From assembly GCA_913062595.1 (NCBI GenBank), contig CAJXWT010000001.1, positions 37,026-101,025 of the forward strand: a DNA stretch of 64,000 nucleotides. The letters are read 5' to 3'. Of this stretch, positions 19,920-28,752 are shown piece after piece (within the stretch, counting starts at the first letter, position 1; every line of letters begins with the position of its first letter). The position numbers and the translations under genes are program-made. Source of the DNA: an uncultured Fidelibacterota bacterium (lineage in GTDB: Bacteria > Fidelibacterota > Marinisomatia > Marinisomatales > TCS55). The notes beneath the pieces are model-generated. The model did not search any database. It was not told the origin of the DNA and worked only from the letters and a program-made list of their open reading frames with translations.

Positions 19920-20929
19920 GTTTTTTTACGGGCTATGTAATAGTCCAAAACAATACTACCCTTGTAAAAAGCATCCATCATTTCACGGTCAGATAAAACA
20001 CGTTTTTGTTTTATCTTTCTCCGTCTAGAAAAAATGATATGCAGATGCAATAAAATCCAGATATGCGCCTTGATTATACCAAACACATGACGAAAATCAA
20101 ATTTAGATAATGCATAAAATATTGCTACCCATTCAAGAGCATACCGCAAAGGAAGAATATATAACGTAGTCAGAAGTTTATAGTTGGTTAATAGCATTAA
20201 AAGGGAATTGCGGTGATTAAGCATGAATTTTTTCAGTGAGGTCATTGGTAAGGAAACAGCATTTTTATGATAAACTACCGCCTCTGGATGAACAAATACC
20301 TTATACCCCATAAGCTGCAGTTTCCAGCAAAGGTCAATTTCCTCCATATGCGCAAAAAAGTTTTCATCAAATTGTCCAGCTTCCATGAAACAATCTTTCC
20401 TGACCATAATTGCCGTACCCGAAGCCCAAAAACAACGATGATCATCATCGTACTGTCCAGAATCAATTTCCTGTTCCAGGAATATTCTTCCACGTGCGAA
20501 TGGATAACAAAGTACATCCATGTGCCCTCCAGAGCCACCAGCATAGTCAAATCGATTTCGTTCATAATAATTTAATATTTTGGGCTGAACAGCTGCACAA
20601 TCTGGCTGGGAATTAATAAATGAAACCAAATTTCGAAGCCAGTATTTATCTTGCACTGTATCATTGTTCAAAAATACTACTAGATCACCATCAGCTTGGG
20701 GTACACCACGATTACAGCCACCGGCATATCCGTAATTTTGATCATTTTTGATCAGTTTGATTTGTGGGTGATTATCCTTTATCCAATCTTCGCTACCATC
20801 AGTTGAAGCATTATCAACAACAATGATTTCAAAGTTAGGGTAGACTGTTTTCTTGAGAGAATCAAGACATTCTGAAAGAACATCAATCCCGTTCCAGTGT
20901 GGAATAATAATGGAAACTAGGGAGTCCAT
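19886..20929 (-). CDS. GT2 family glycosyltransferase
   Basis: A 347-residue GT-A glycosyltransferase. VSIIIPHWNGIDVL opens the nucleotide-sugar site, VVDNASTDGS supplies the conserved Asp, FLNNDT is the metal-binding DXD-like motif, and HMEEIDLCWKLQ is the acceptor-side ED motif of rhamnosyltransferase-like GT2 enzymes. Hydrophobic segments around 250-280 and 285-305 suggest membrane association. The start is the ATG at 20929, nine bases after AAGGG; the TTG two codons upstream is less likely. It follows the GT117 gene by about 20 bases, so a shared glycosylation role is plausible. Donor and acceptor cannot be read from the sequence. Confidence 0.85.
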   Translation of the reverse strand: MDSLVSIIIPHWNGIDVLSECLDSLKKTVYPNFEIIVVDNASTDGSEDWIKDNHPQIKLIKNDQNYGYAGGCNRGVPQADGDLVVFLNNDTVQDKYWLRNLVSFINSQPDCAAVQPKILNYYERNRFDYAGGSGGHMDVLCYPFARGRIFLEQEIDSGQYDDDHRCFWASGTAIMVRKDCFMEAGQFDENFFAHMEEIDLCWKLQLMGYKVFVHPEAVVYHKNAVSLPMTSLKKFMLNHRNSLLMLLTNYKLLTTLYILPLRYALEWVAIFYALSKFDFRHVFGIIKAHIWILLHLHIIFSRRRKIKQKRVLSDREMMDAFYKGSIVLDYYIARKKTYGDISFKPSA

Positions 20930-20949
20930 GGGCAAAGGCCCTTCAAAGA

Positions 20950-23900
20950 CTAGGGCGTGGTACCTTTTATTTCATTCAGTAGTTTTTTCGCCTGGCGGTC
21001 GTTTGGATTACGATCCAACCAACCTGTGAGAACTGTTTCCGCTTCTGCTTCCATTTCAAGTCTTTGATAAGCAATAACTAAGTGACTGACAATATTTGAA
21101 TAATTATTCTGCCACTGTTTCCAGGATTTTGATGATAGGCCAGCTTTCTCTAGGCCTCTAGTTTGAACAATCAACTCTGCCTCATTAAATGAATTGTATA
21201 ATGTTTCAAAAATATCCCTAGCAACAGCAGGTTCGTCCAATTCAACGAGATAAGATTGTCCATAACCCACTCTATCTTTTATTGTGATATCATCTCGCAA
21301 TAACAAATTATTTAGTACCTCTCGCAATTTTTCTGCTTGCCCAACACCATAGTACAATCTTCCCATTTGGTAATATAATTCTTTTGAATCCATGCGAATT
21401 GTATTTTCAGGTATATTTTCATTCATCTCATCCAAAACAGTCATTACTTTTGTTTTTAACGAAAAACCATTATCTCCTACCTTTTGTTCCTTGGATAGTT
21501 TTTGGAAGTCCATGAAGTAATGAACCGCCAATTGCATATAGGCACTCCTGTAATTCTGTAAAAGCCGTATTACCTGCTCGTTATAATAAACATCTTCATT
21601 GCCGAGATGACGAAAGAGATACCTTGGATCATAAGTTTTAAACCAAATACGGCCTTCATCTTTATTCCATTCTTTACGATTAAACGGTTTAGACCACTCT
21701 TCCTGTCCGAATTCAGTTACCAAGTGCTTGGACATATTTTCTGGGTTTAAACCCTTTGTCTTATAGGGTCGCAGACGGTAGGACAAACCATCCATTTCCA
21801 GATAAGGTTCAAGACCAAGTCGATTACTCGGGGATACTGTGACAGCAAAATAAATTGGAGAAGCCCAATTTGCATCATTGATAATTTGCATGATCATCAT
21901 ATCTTGTATTTTCAATGCTTGACCAGCATAAGTAGGTTTTACAGTCCAGGTAATTTTTTCCTGCGAATTAACCGGCAATGTCACTTCTCGCTTTTGCCAA
22001 GGTGTAAGTCCACGGGTTAGACTTCTGATTTGTTTATCCGAAAGCTTAATAACCGGCTGAGCAGCAGCAGAGAATTCTTTGCTGGAAAACGCAATATCCT
22101 GTGCATTTCTTATTTCACGCAATTGGCGAATGTACCACGGTGTATTTAACAAACTCAGGTTGGCAACAGTTACATCAGTCCGAATGCCTTCAACTTCTTG
22201 TAAATACCATAATGGAAATGTATCATTATCACCGTTAGTAAAAAGCACAGCGTTTGGTTCACAGGACTGTAATAAATTATAGCTATAATCCCATGCCACC
22301 AGATTACCTGAACGATCATGCTCATGATAGTTGGCCCTGAGCATTAACCCAGGTACAGCAAGTAATTGAAATATTACCAGAAAACTAGCCAGACGAATGC
22401 CCAACTGCTTTTCTTTAACAAATTTTAATACCCAATCGCTAATAGCTGCCGTACCAATACCAACCCAGATGGAAAATGCGAGAAAACTGCCAACATAGGA
22501 GTAATCCCTTTCGCGAGGCTGTGGATTATCCTGATTAAGATAGAGAATAACTGCAAGTCCAATCATCAAAAATAATGTCAGAACAGAAAAAGCCTCTTCA
22601 ACATCCTTATTGAAATGGTAAAATATCCCAAGCAAGCCTAATAGAAATGCTAGTGGTAGTCCGTAATGAAACCAGTAGACACCATCTTGCGGAGAAGGAT
22701 GTGCCGGTGAATTAGCCCCAAAAGCAGTTACTCCAGGCTCACCAGTAGGGCCACGTCCAGCAAATTGCCAAAGAAAATACCGCCAATACATTTTTTTCAC
22801 TTGATAGCCCCAGAAAAATTCCCACTGAGTTCCGAAGTTATGAAACATATATTTACGATTTTGTCGACTTGAAAATTCCCTAGCAATAATTCGGCCTTTT
22901 TGATCACGTTTCACATTTTCTGGATTCCCAACAATTTCCGCTTTGTGCGTTGGAGTGCCGACTTTGTTTTTGATATACTTTCTGGGTAGTTGACCTACAG
23001 CACCATATTGCTCCCGCTCCAAGTAAGAGATGGCACGAGTAATTGTTTCCGGGTCATTCTCATCGATCCTAGGATCTTGACCAGAACGAATAAATATAGT
23101 CACATAACTTGAATAACCAACCAGGATGAGAATCAATGAGCTGAACATCAATGATAAAAGGCGTCGCTTATTATTTATTGCCCAAATAGTTACTGCAAAT
23201 GTAATAACAATGATGGCAGCTACACCGCCCAGGCCAAGTACCAGACTCAATTTTGGCAGTCCTTTAATAATACCATTATGAATGACCAAAAATACCGCAG
23301 CAGTTATTGCCATGGTAATGAAGAAAGTTTTCCATTCAAATTTCATTTTTCTGAAATACACAATGAGGGCTATAAATGGAAGCGTTAACAAGTTTAAAAT
23401 GTGCACGCCAGTAGCTAATCCAAACATGTAAGCAATAATTAATATATAGCGCTCGCTACCAGGATCATCGGCACGTTCAGACCATAGTAATATTAACCAA
23501 ACAACTATTGCAGTGAAAAATGTGCTCATGGCATAGACCTCTGCTTCTACAGCATTGAACCAGTGGCTATCAGTGAACGCAAATGTCAATGAACCAACCA
23601 ATGCACTTCCGAAGGCAACAATAATATCACTGTTATCCCTGATTTTACCACGCCAATGCAAAACTATTTTGACAATGATCAAATACAACAACATGCAAGC
23701 TAAAGCACTAACGATAGGTGATATAATATTGACTCTGAAAGCTATATCCGGATTAGTCGGCAACATGGAAAATATTCGACCCAGGATTAAGTACAGAGGA
23801 CTACCTGGTGGATGGGGTACGCCTAAAATATAGGAAGTGGCAATGAACTCACCGCAATCCCAATAGGAAACTGTTGGCGCCATAGTCAAATAATATACAA

Positions 23901-23967
23901 TGAATGAAACAGCCAACACGAGTGCTGCAAAAGCTTGATTTAGACGAATATTCTCAGGATGATTCAA
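20950..23967 (-). CDS. GT117 (DUF2723) membrane glycosyltransferase
   Basis: A 1005-residue protein. About the first 560 residues hold a dozen or so TM helices of the GT-C fold. The diagnostic DUF2723 motif lies near the start: YWDCGEFI (about 35-42) followed by PHPPGSPLY (51-59), whose acidic residues are expected to form the active site. The remaining 440 residues are soluble and end in helical-repeat-like sequence. The family includes TMEM260, a protein O-mannosyltransferase; bacterial members are thought to glycosylate exported proteins. The start is TTG, overlapping the DUF1844 stop (TTGA). GT2 follows downstream. Confidence 0.85.
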   Translation of the reverse strand: MNHPENIRLNQAFAALVLAVSFIVYYLTMAPTVSYWDCGEFIATSYILGVPHPPGSPLYLILGRIFSMLPTNPDIAFRVNIISPIVSALACMLLYLIIVKIVLHWRGKIRDNSDIIVAFGSALVGSLTFAFTDSHWFNAVEAEVYAMSTFFTAIVVWLILLWSERADDPGSERYILIIAYMFGLATGVHILNLLTLPFIALIVYFRKMKFEWKTFFITMAITAAVFLVIHNGIIKGLPKLSLVLGLGGVAAIIVITFAVTIWAINNKRRLLSLMFSSLILILVGYSSYVTIFIRSGQDPRIDENDPETITRAISYLEREQYGAVGQLPRKYIKNKVGTPTHKAEIVGNPENVKRDQKGRIIAREFSSRQNRKYMFHNFGTQWEFFWGYQVKKMYWRYFLWQFAGRGPTGEPGVTAFGANSPAHPSPQDGVYWFHYGLPLAFLLGLLGIFYHFNKDVEEAFSVLTLFLMIGLAVILYLNQDNPQPRERDYSYVGSFLAFSIWVGIGTAAISDWVLKFVKEKQLGIRLASFLVIFQLLAVPGLMLRANYHEHDRSGNLVAWDYSYNLLQSCEPNAVLFTNGDNDTFPLWYLQEVEGIRTDVTVANLSLLNTPWYIRQLREIRNAQDIAFSSKEFSAAAQPVIKLSDKQIRSLTRGLTPWQKREVTLPVNSQEKITWTVKPTYAGQALKIQDMMIMQIINDANWASPIYFAVTVSPSNRLGLEPYLEMDGLSYRLRPYKTKGLNPENMSKHLVTEFGQEEWSKPFNRKEWNKDEGRIWFKTYDPRYLFRHLGNEDVYYNEQVIRLLQNYRSAYMQLAVHYFMDFQKLSKEQKVGDNGFSLKTKVMTVLDEMNENIPENTIRMDSKELYYQMGRLYYGVGQAEKLREVLNNLLLRDDITIKDRVGYGQSYLVELDEPAVARDIFETLYNSFNEAELIVQTRGLEKAGLSSKSWKQWQNNYSNIVSHLVIAYQRLEMEAEAETVLTGWLDRNPNDRQAKKLLNEIKGTTP

Positions 23968-24365
23968 TCTTCTTTATCCTCTGTTTTATCTTCTGTCTCA
24001 TCTTCTGTTTTACCATCTGTTTTATCTGCTTCAGGTTCTAAATCATTATCATCCTTGGATTTTTCCTCAACGGATTCAGAACTGTCAGATTCTTCAGGTT
24101 TATTTTTTTCTTCTACAAAATTCATTTTCAATTCACGAATAATATGGCCCAAATATTTGTCTTCCTCTTCAGATAAATTGCCAGTCATACGCTTGAAAAG
24201 CATATCAAGCATATCAATTTGGACTGAGGCCTGATCCATATTTTTTTCCAACTTGTCATTAATAGGGTTTTTTATCTTACCTAGATAAACCCAAGCACTA
24301 TGTACCAGAGAAGAGATGAGTTGATCAAACAATTGTTGTTCGGTTAATTTACTTTCTAGAGTCAT
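23964..24365 (-). CDS. DUF1844 protein with acidic tail
   Basis: A 133-residue protein of unknown function. The first 85 residues match DUF1844: a short helical domain with FDQLISSLVHSAWVYLGKI, then a QIDMLDMLFKRMTGNLSEEE helix. The last 45 residues are almost entirely Glu, Asp, Lys, Thr and Ser, with an imperfect repeat of KTEDE/KTEDK units; the DNA there is a matching short repeat (about 23967-24030). It overlaps the GT117 start by 4 bases, so the two are probably coupled. No catalytic motif is visible. Confidence 0.8.
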   Translation of the reverse strand: MTLESKLTEQQLFDQLISSLVHSAWVYLGKIKNPINDKLEKNMDQASVQIDMLDMLFKRMTGNLSEEEDKYLGHIIRELKMNFVEEKNKPEESDSSESVEEKSKDDNDLEPEADKTDGKTEDETEDKTEDKED

Positions 24366-24460
24366 AATATTGCTTACCTAACGAAATAATTTGAATGATG
24401 TTTCGAACTAATAAAGTCAGCGAATTTATAGTTATTGCCGCAAAAGATGAATGATTGATT

Positions 24461-25333
24461 CTATTTCATTATATAGATCAATGAACTGCACTTTTCCCTG
24501 TTAAGCATTGCTGACAACCAAGAAATAAATCCATTTAATACACCTGAAATAAAAGATTTGCCAATGTGCTGGGCACTTAATATAGATACATAAAACGAAT
24601 CAAAGTTCATTCTATGCGTTGATTGTATCGAAAAACCACAGGAAGAAGCGATCTTTTTCATGGATTCTGTTGTAAAGTGGTACAGATGCCGTGGTGTATC
24701 ATAGGCAGCCCAACCAGGCCCATATCTTTTCGCATCAGTTGAATTGTAGTTAGGTGATGCCACAACTAATACGCCATCTGGATTTAAGTGTGTCCGTATC
24801 TTATCGAGATAAACCCATGGCTCATGGATATGTTCTAGACTATGCCAACAGGTTATAACATCATATTTTTCATCGGAGTTCAACCAATCAGGGGGACTTT
24901 TTACATCTAGATTAAATGTATTGCTGACTAATTTCCTGGCTTTCTCTGAAGCATCGACACCTTGAACATTCCAACCCGTTTCTTTCATTGCATGTAAGAA
25001 ATGACCTGCACCACATCCAATATCAAGTAATTTCCCGGGCCTATTACCTGAAGACTTTTCTATCAATTTTCTCTTTTTACCTAACATGTAAAAGCGCACA
25101 AATTTATAAATGAACTCAAATAATCCTTTTGTTTCGTCAGAGTGAGAAATGTAGTCTTCTGAATTATAGTAATTGCCAATTGTATCTACGCTGGGAAGGG
25201 GGCTGGTGATTCGGAGTGTACACGACAAGCATTCAACAATATCAAATGTTTCTCCACTAATCAAATAATCTTTAGTTGAAAAAGTTTTTACCAGTTCATT
25301 TTTACAAAGAGGACAATGAGTCTGTTTGTTCAT
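24461..25333 (-). CDS. class I SAM-dependent methyltransferase with N-terminal zinc ribbon
   Basis: A 290-residue protein. Two CxxC pairs (CPLCKN and CLSCTL, about 8-40) form a small zinc ribbon. The Rossmann methyltransferase domain follows with motif I LLDIGCGAGHFL (about 107-118) and motif post-II VITCWHSLEHIHEP. This layout is typical of methyltransferases found near sugar or surface-polysaccharide genes, which modify glycans or lipids; it lies two genes upstream of GT117 and GT2. The start overlaps the recG stop by one base (TGATG). Substrate is unknown. Confidence 0.85.
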   Translation of the reverse strand: MNKQTHCPLCKNELVKTFSTKDYLISGETFDIVECLSCTLRITSPLPSVDTIGNYYNSEDYISHSDETKGLFEFIYKFVRFYMLGKKRKLIEKSSGNRPGKLLDIGCGAGHFLHAMKETGWNVQGVDASEKARKLVSNTFNLDVKSPPDWLNSDEKYDVITCWHSLEHIHEPWVYLDKIRTHLNPDGVLVVASPNYNSTDAKRYGPGWAAYDTPRHLYHFTTESMKKIASSCGFSIQSTHRMNFDSFYVSILSAQHIGKSFISGVLNGFISWLSAMLNREKCSSLIYIMK

Positions 25334-27411
25334 CAGGTAATATTCACCGTATCTAAATATTGAGCATATTCTTTCAATAATCTTTCTCTCATTAAAAAAT
25401 GTTTTTCCAACAATGGATCCTCTTTTACTATTTTCTGAGCTGCTTTACGTGCGCTTCTGATAATGGGGCCATCATTAACCATATCTGCGATTTTATATTT
25501 GAAAAACCCCCTTTGTTCAGTACTAAAGAACCTACCAGGACCGCGCATTTTCAAATCTTCATCAGCAATGATAAAGCCATCATTGGTATTTTCCATAATT
25601 TTCAGTCGCCTCCGGGACATAGGGGTAACATTCCTTTCCACTAAAATGCAATAACTCTTGGCACTACCTCGACCAACCCGCCCGCGAAGCTGATGGAGTT
25701 GTGTCAATCCAAAACGTTCTGCATGTTCAACAAGCATTACAGATGCATTAGGAACGTCAATCCCAACCTCAATTACTGTAGTAGCAACCAATATATTAAT
25801 TTCATTTTTTGCAAAGCTCTCCATGATTCCATCTTTATCATCTTTTTTTATGCGGCCGTGAATAAGTCCTACATTCAAACCATTAAATTGTTTTTCCAAA
25901 TTTTCAAACCCCTCAGTAGCTGCGGCAAGATCAGATTTTTCAGTCTCTTCAACCAAAGGATACACAACCATACATTGCCGACCTGCGGCTATCTCATCAA
26001 TAATAAACTTATATACCTTTACCATACGATTTTCATCAACCACTTTGGTAGTGACAGCCATGCGATCCTTTGGCATTTCATCAATGATAGATAAATCCAT
26101 ATCACCATGATAAGTAATGGCCATCGTTCTGGGAATAGGCGTAGCGGTCATGGCCAGTAAATGTGGATGCAATCCTTTTTCGAGTAGATCTCCGCGCTGA
26201 ACTACACCGAAGCGGTGTTGTTCATCTACAACTACAAAGCCTAAGTTATTAAACTTAACATCTTTCTGGATCAATGCATGCGTTCCTACTACTACATTGA
26301 TCATTCCATTTTCAATTGCTGATAATATTTTCTTTCTGTCAGCAGTTTTTTGTTTACCAACTAATAAAGCGCAATTGATATGTACCTTATTTAATTGTTT
26401 TGTAAATGATTTATAATGCTGATGCGCTAATATTTCCGTGGGTGCCATTATTGCCGCCTGAACACCATTGGTGACAGCAGTTACAGCAGCAATTATGGCA
26501 ACGATTGTCTTTCCTGATCCAACATCGCCCTGAAGCAGGCGGTTCATTGCAATGTTTTTAGCTATATCATTCTTTATTTCCTGGATGACCCTTTTTTGTG
26601 CACCAGTTAATTCAAATCCTAATTCATCAATGATCATATCTACTTGTGGACCAGACTCCGTGAGAGATTTTGTACTGATTTTCTCAAAAGATGATTTGCG
26701 TATAAACATCAATAATTGTAGAAAAAAATGCTCATCAAACTTGAGTCTTTGAATGGAGGCTTCTAAATCCCTGTTTGATTTAGGAAAATGAATACCTTTG
26801 AGTGCTCTCCGCAACGAAATCAATCCTTCTTCTTTTGTTATACTTTCATCCAAATGATCAGTCGCAGATAAAATAAATGAATCAATACTGTTAATTATTC
26901 GCCTAAAACTATGGTGTTCCAATTTCGCTCTTTTAAGTTCAGCAGAAAGAGGATATAAAGCGATGATCGCTCCGGTGTTTAGGGGGTCAGCATCTGAGTC
27001 AAGTTTATCATAATCGGGGTGTACAATTTGTAAACTATTGTAAAACTCAATTTTACCATGGACTGCTAAGCGGTCACCTTTTTTAATTGAATTCTTAATA
27101 TATTTTACACCATTGAACCATACTAAAGTGGTTAGTCCCGTTCCATCCGAAAGTACTGCCTGAAATAATTTCCCCTTGCGGGTTCTTCTTTCTCCACAAA
27201 CTTCCACATTACCGATAATAGTAACCGCATCATTTATTTGGATATCTTTTATTGATTTTACTGTGGAACGATCCAAATAGCGGCGCGGATAATAATGCAG
27301 CAGGTCATTTACAGTCTGAATAGAGGCTTTATTTAAAGCATCTGCTCTTTTTGGGCCAACGCCTTTAATGTACTGTATAGGAGTGTTTAAATCAGAATTA
27401 TATTCTGACAC
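25333..27411 (-). CDS. recG: ATP-dependent DNA helicase RecG
   Basis: A 692-residue branched-DNA helicase that rescues stalled forks and processes recombination intermediates. Domain order: an N-terminal wedge/OB-fold region (TPIQYIKGVGPKRADAL at the start, OB fold at about 60-150), helicase motif I LLQGDVGSGKT, motif II VVDEQHRFG (the RecG-specific DEQH form), motif III MTATPIPRT, motif V TVIEVGIDVPNA, motif VI QLRGRVGRG, and the C-terminal RecG TRG-like region. The start is GTG at 27409-27411, 6 bases after the DUF4139 gene. Confidence 0.97.
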   Translation of the reverse strand: MSEYNSDLNTPIQYIKGVGPKRADALNKASIQTVNDLLHYYPRRYLDRSTVKSIKDIQINDAVTIIGNVEVCGERRTRKGKLFQAVLSDGTGLTTLVWFNGVKYIKNSIKKGDRLAVHGKIEFYNSLQIVHPDYDKLDSDADPLNTGAIIALYPLSAELKRAKLEHHSFRRIINSIDSFILSATDHLDESITKEEGLISLRRALKGIHFPKSNRDLEASIQRLKFDEHFFLQLLMFIRKSSFEKISTKSLTESGPQVDMIIDELGFELTGAQKRVIQEIKNDIAKNIAMNRLLQGDVGSGKTIVAIIAAVTAVTNGVQAAIMAPTEILAHQHYKSFTKQLNKVHINCALLVGKQKTADRKKILSAIENGMINVVVGTHALIQKDVKFNNLGFVVVDEQHRFGVVQRGDLLEKGLHPHLLAMTATPIPRTMAITYHGDMDLSIIDEMPKDRMAVTTKVVDENRMVKVYKFIIDEIAAGRQCMVVYPLVEETEKSDLAAATEGFENLEKQFNGLNVGLIHGRIKKDDKDGIMESFAKNEINILVATTVIEVGIDVPNASVMLVEHAERFGLTQLHQLRGRVGRGSAKSYCILVERNVTPMSRRRLKIMENTNDGFIIADEDLKMRGPGRFFSTEQRGFFKYKIADMVNDGPIIRSARKAAQKIVKEDPLLEKHFLMRERLLKEYAQYLDTVNIT

Positions 27412-27417
27412 AAAGAA

Positions 27418-28752
27418 TCAATTCCATTCCTTGCGATAGGTATAGGTTATCGACTTTGTCTCACCAGCATTTAAAGAAAACGGGAAATTAATGGTTGAAG
27501 CATCTCTTTTTATATAATCATCGGACGCTTCTTTTATGACCCAATCACCTCTAATCTGTTCTTCTAACCTTACGGTTATTTCCTCATCTCTTGTATTCGT
27601 AATTAAAACTTCAATAGACGCTTCTTCACTTTTCCGCTGTCGCTCAAAATTCAAAACTTTTCGCTTGCCGATGACGTCAAAGGATCGACCTGCGGTAATA
27701 GTCACGGTTTCGCCCTTTGGTGTCTGTTTAACTTGGTCTTCACCGGTGAATTCCAGACCACCTTCAGTGGATTGATATAATTCGATTCGGCCCTGTGGAA
27801 GGGGTATGTTAAGGTCGTTGTCAACGGTATTTTTCACTCGGTATTCAATTTCCAATGGTTCTTCTTTCTGGCTCCGCTCGGCGTTCTTGAACACATAAGT
27901 TTTTGAATAATCAATTAATTTAGGCGCATAAAGACGAACAGTGATATGCTCATTTTTCCCAAAATCCAATCGATCAGGGAAATCGTATATATGGTAGTCA
28001 CCTAGGCTGGATTCATCTGCTAACTGCATACTAGATTCAGCTGCCATAGCAGCTGAAGAAAATTTTCTACTTCCTCTAAACTGTGGCTTTATTTGTTTAC
28101 CGACTGATCCTTCAACAAGTTTGAGTTTTAAATCATTAAAATTTATACTACTGTTATTAGATATATATGCTTCTGTAATCAACGTAGCAGGACCATAATC
28201 CGACACCACCATCCGATACACTGCATCCCAGTCAAAACCTCTAGCCATGTAAACTAGATCTCCAGTTACATGATAATCATTTGAACTGATTTTCCACCGT
28301 AGCATGGGTCGGAATTGCGGATTCTCTATAACTTTGCGCAACGTCACCTTTTTTACCTGTTCTTTTTTTAAAAAAATCACATCACGACGAGTCTGAATGG
28401 TGTAGCCGTTTGGGGAAATGGCAATTAACGTACCATATTCATCTTCATCATCAATGGTAGTGATAGTTACAGCATCACCCAGTGATTCCTTAATTAAGAT
28501 ACTTTCCGAGAATAAGTTGGCGTCTAATTTCTGATTAAGCACTTGCCCGCTTTGAAGATTAAGATAAGGACTACTTTCCTTTATTCCTTCAGGCAGCACA
28601 GAATATTCTACTTCTCCCGGGCTGTACCTGATAGTCCAATCAACAGGCTGTTTAATTAATGCATAACCATTTTTATATATTGTCATGGTCGCATTTTCAG
28701 ACTGCCCAAAAGCCAGTGAAATAATTAAAATTGAAAGCAGAAAAATTTTCAT
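27418..28752 (-). CDS. DUF4139 family exported protein
   Basis: A 444-residue beta-rich protein with a signal peptide (about 1-16, cleavage after AFG). The N-terminal region (ATMTIYKNGYALIKQP) and the central RGFDWDAVYRMVV, and SNNSSINFNDLKLKLVEG motifs match DUF4139-type proteins, which also carry conserved strands around NTRDEEITVRLEEQIRGDW in the C-terminal half. Function is unknown; the predicted location is periplasm or outer surface. It overlaps valS by 4 bases, probably just operon packing. Confidence 0.75.
   Translation of the reverse strand: MKIFLLSILIISLAFGQSENATMTIYKNGYALIKQPVDWTIRYSPGEVEYSVLPEGIKESSPYLNLQSGQVLNQKLDANLFSESILIKESLGDAVTITTIDDEDEYGTLIAISPNGYTIQTRRDVIFLKKEQVKKVTLRKVIENPQFRPMLRWKISSNDYHVTGDLVYMARGFDWDAVYRMVVSDYGPATLITEAYISNNSSINFNDLKLKLVEGSVGKQIKPQFRGSRKFSSAAMAAESSMQLADESSLGDYHIYDFPDRLDFGKNEHITVRLYAPKLIDYSKTYVFKNAERSQKEEPLEIEYRVKNTVDNDLNIPLPQGRIELYQSTEGGLEFTGEDQVKQTPKGETVTITAGRSFDVIGKRKVLNFERQRKSEEASIEVLITNTRDEEITVRLEEQIRGDWVIKEASDDYIKRDASTINFPFSLNAGETKSITYTYRKEWN

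Noticed and set aside
23030..23050. TGGCACGAG...TTGT as a sigma-54 promoter
   Set aside because: Spacing between the -24 and -12 parts is one base too long, the -12 GC is missing, and it lies inside the GT117 coding region. Similar TGGCAC sequences near 5089 and 31938 also fail at the -12 element.
23967..24030. Short tandem repeat
   Set aside because: It encodes the acidic KTEDE/KTEDK tail of the DUF1844 protein; low-complexity coding sequence explains it.
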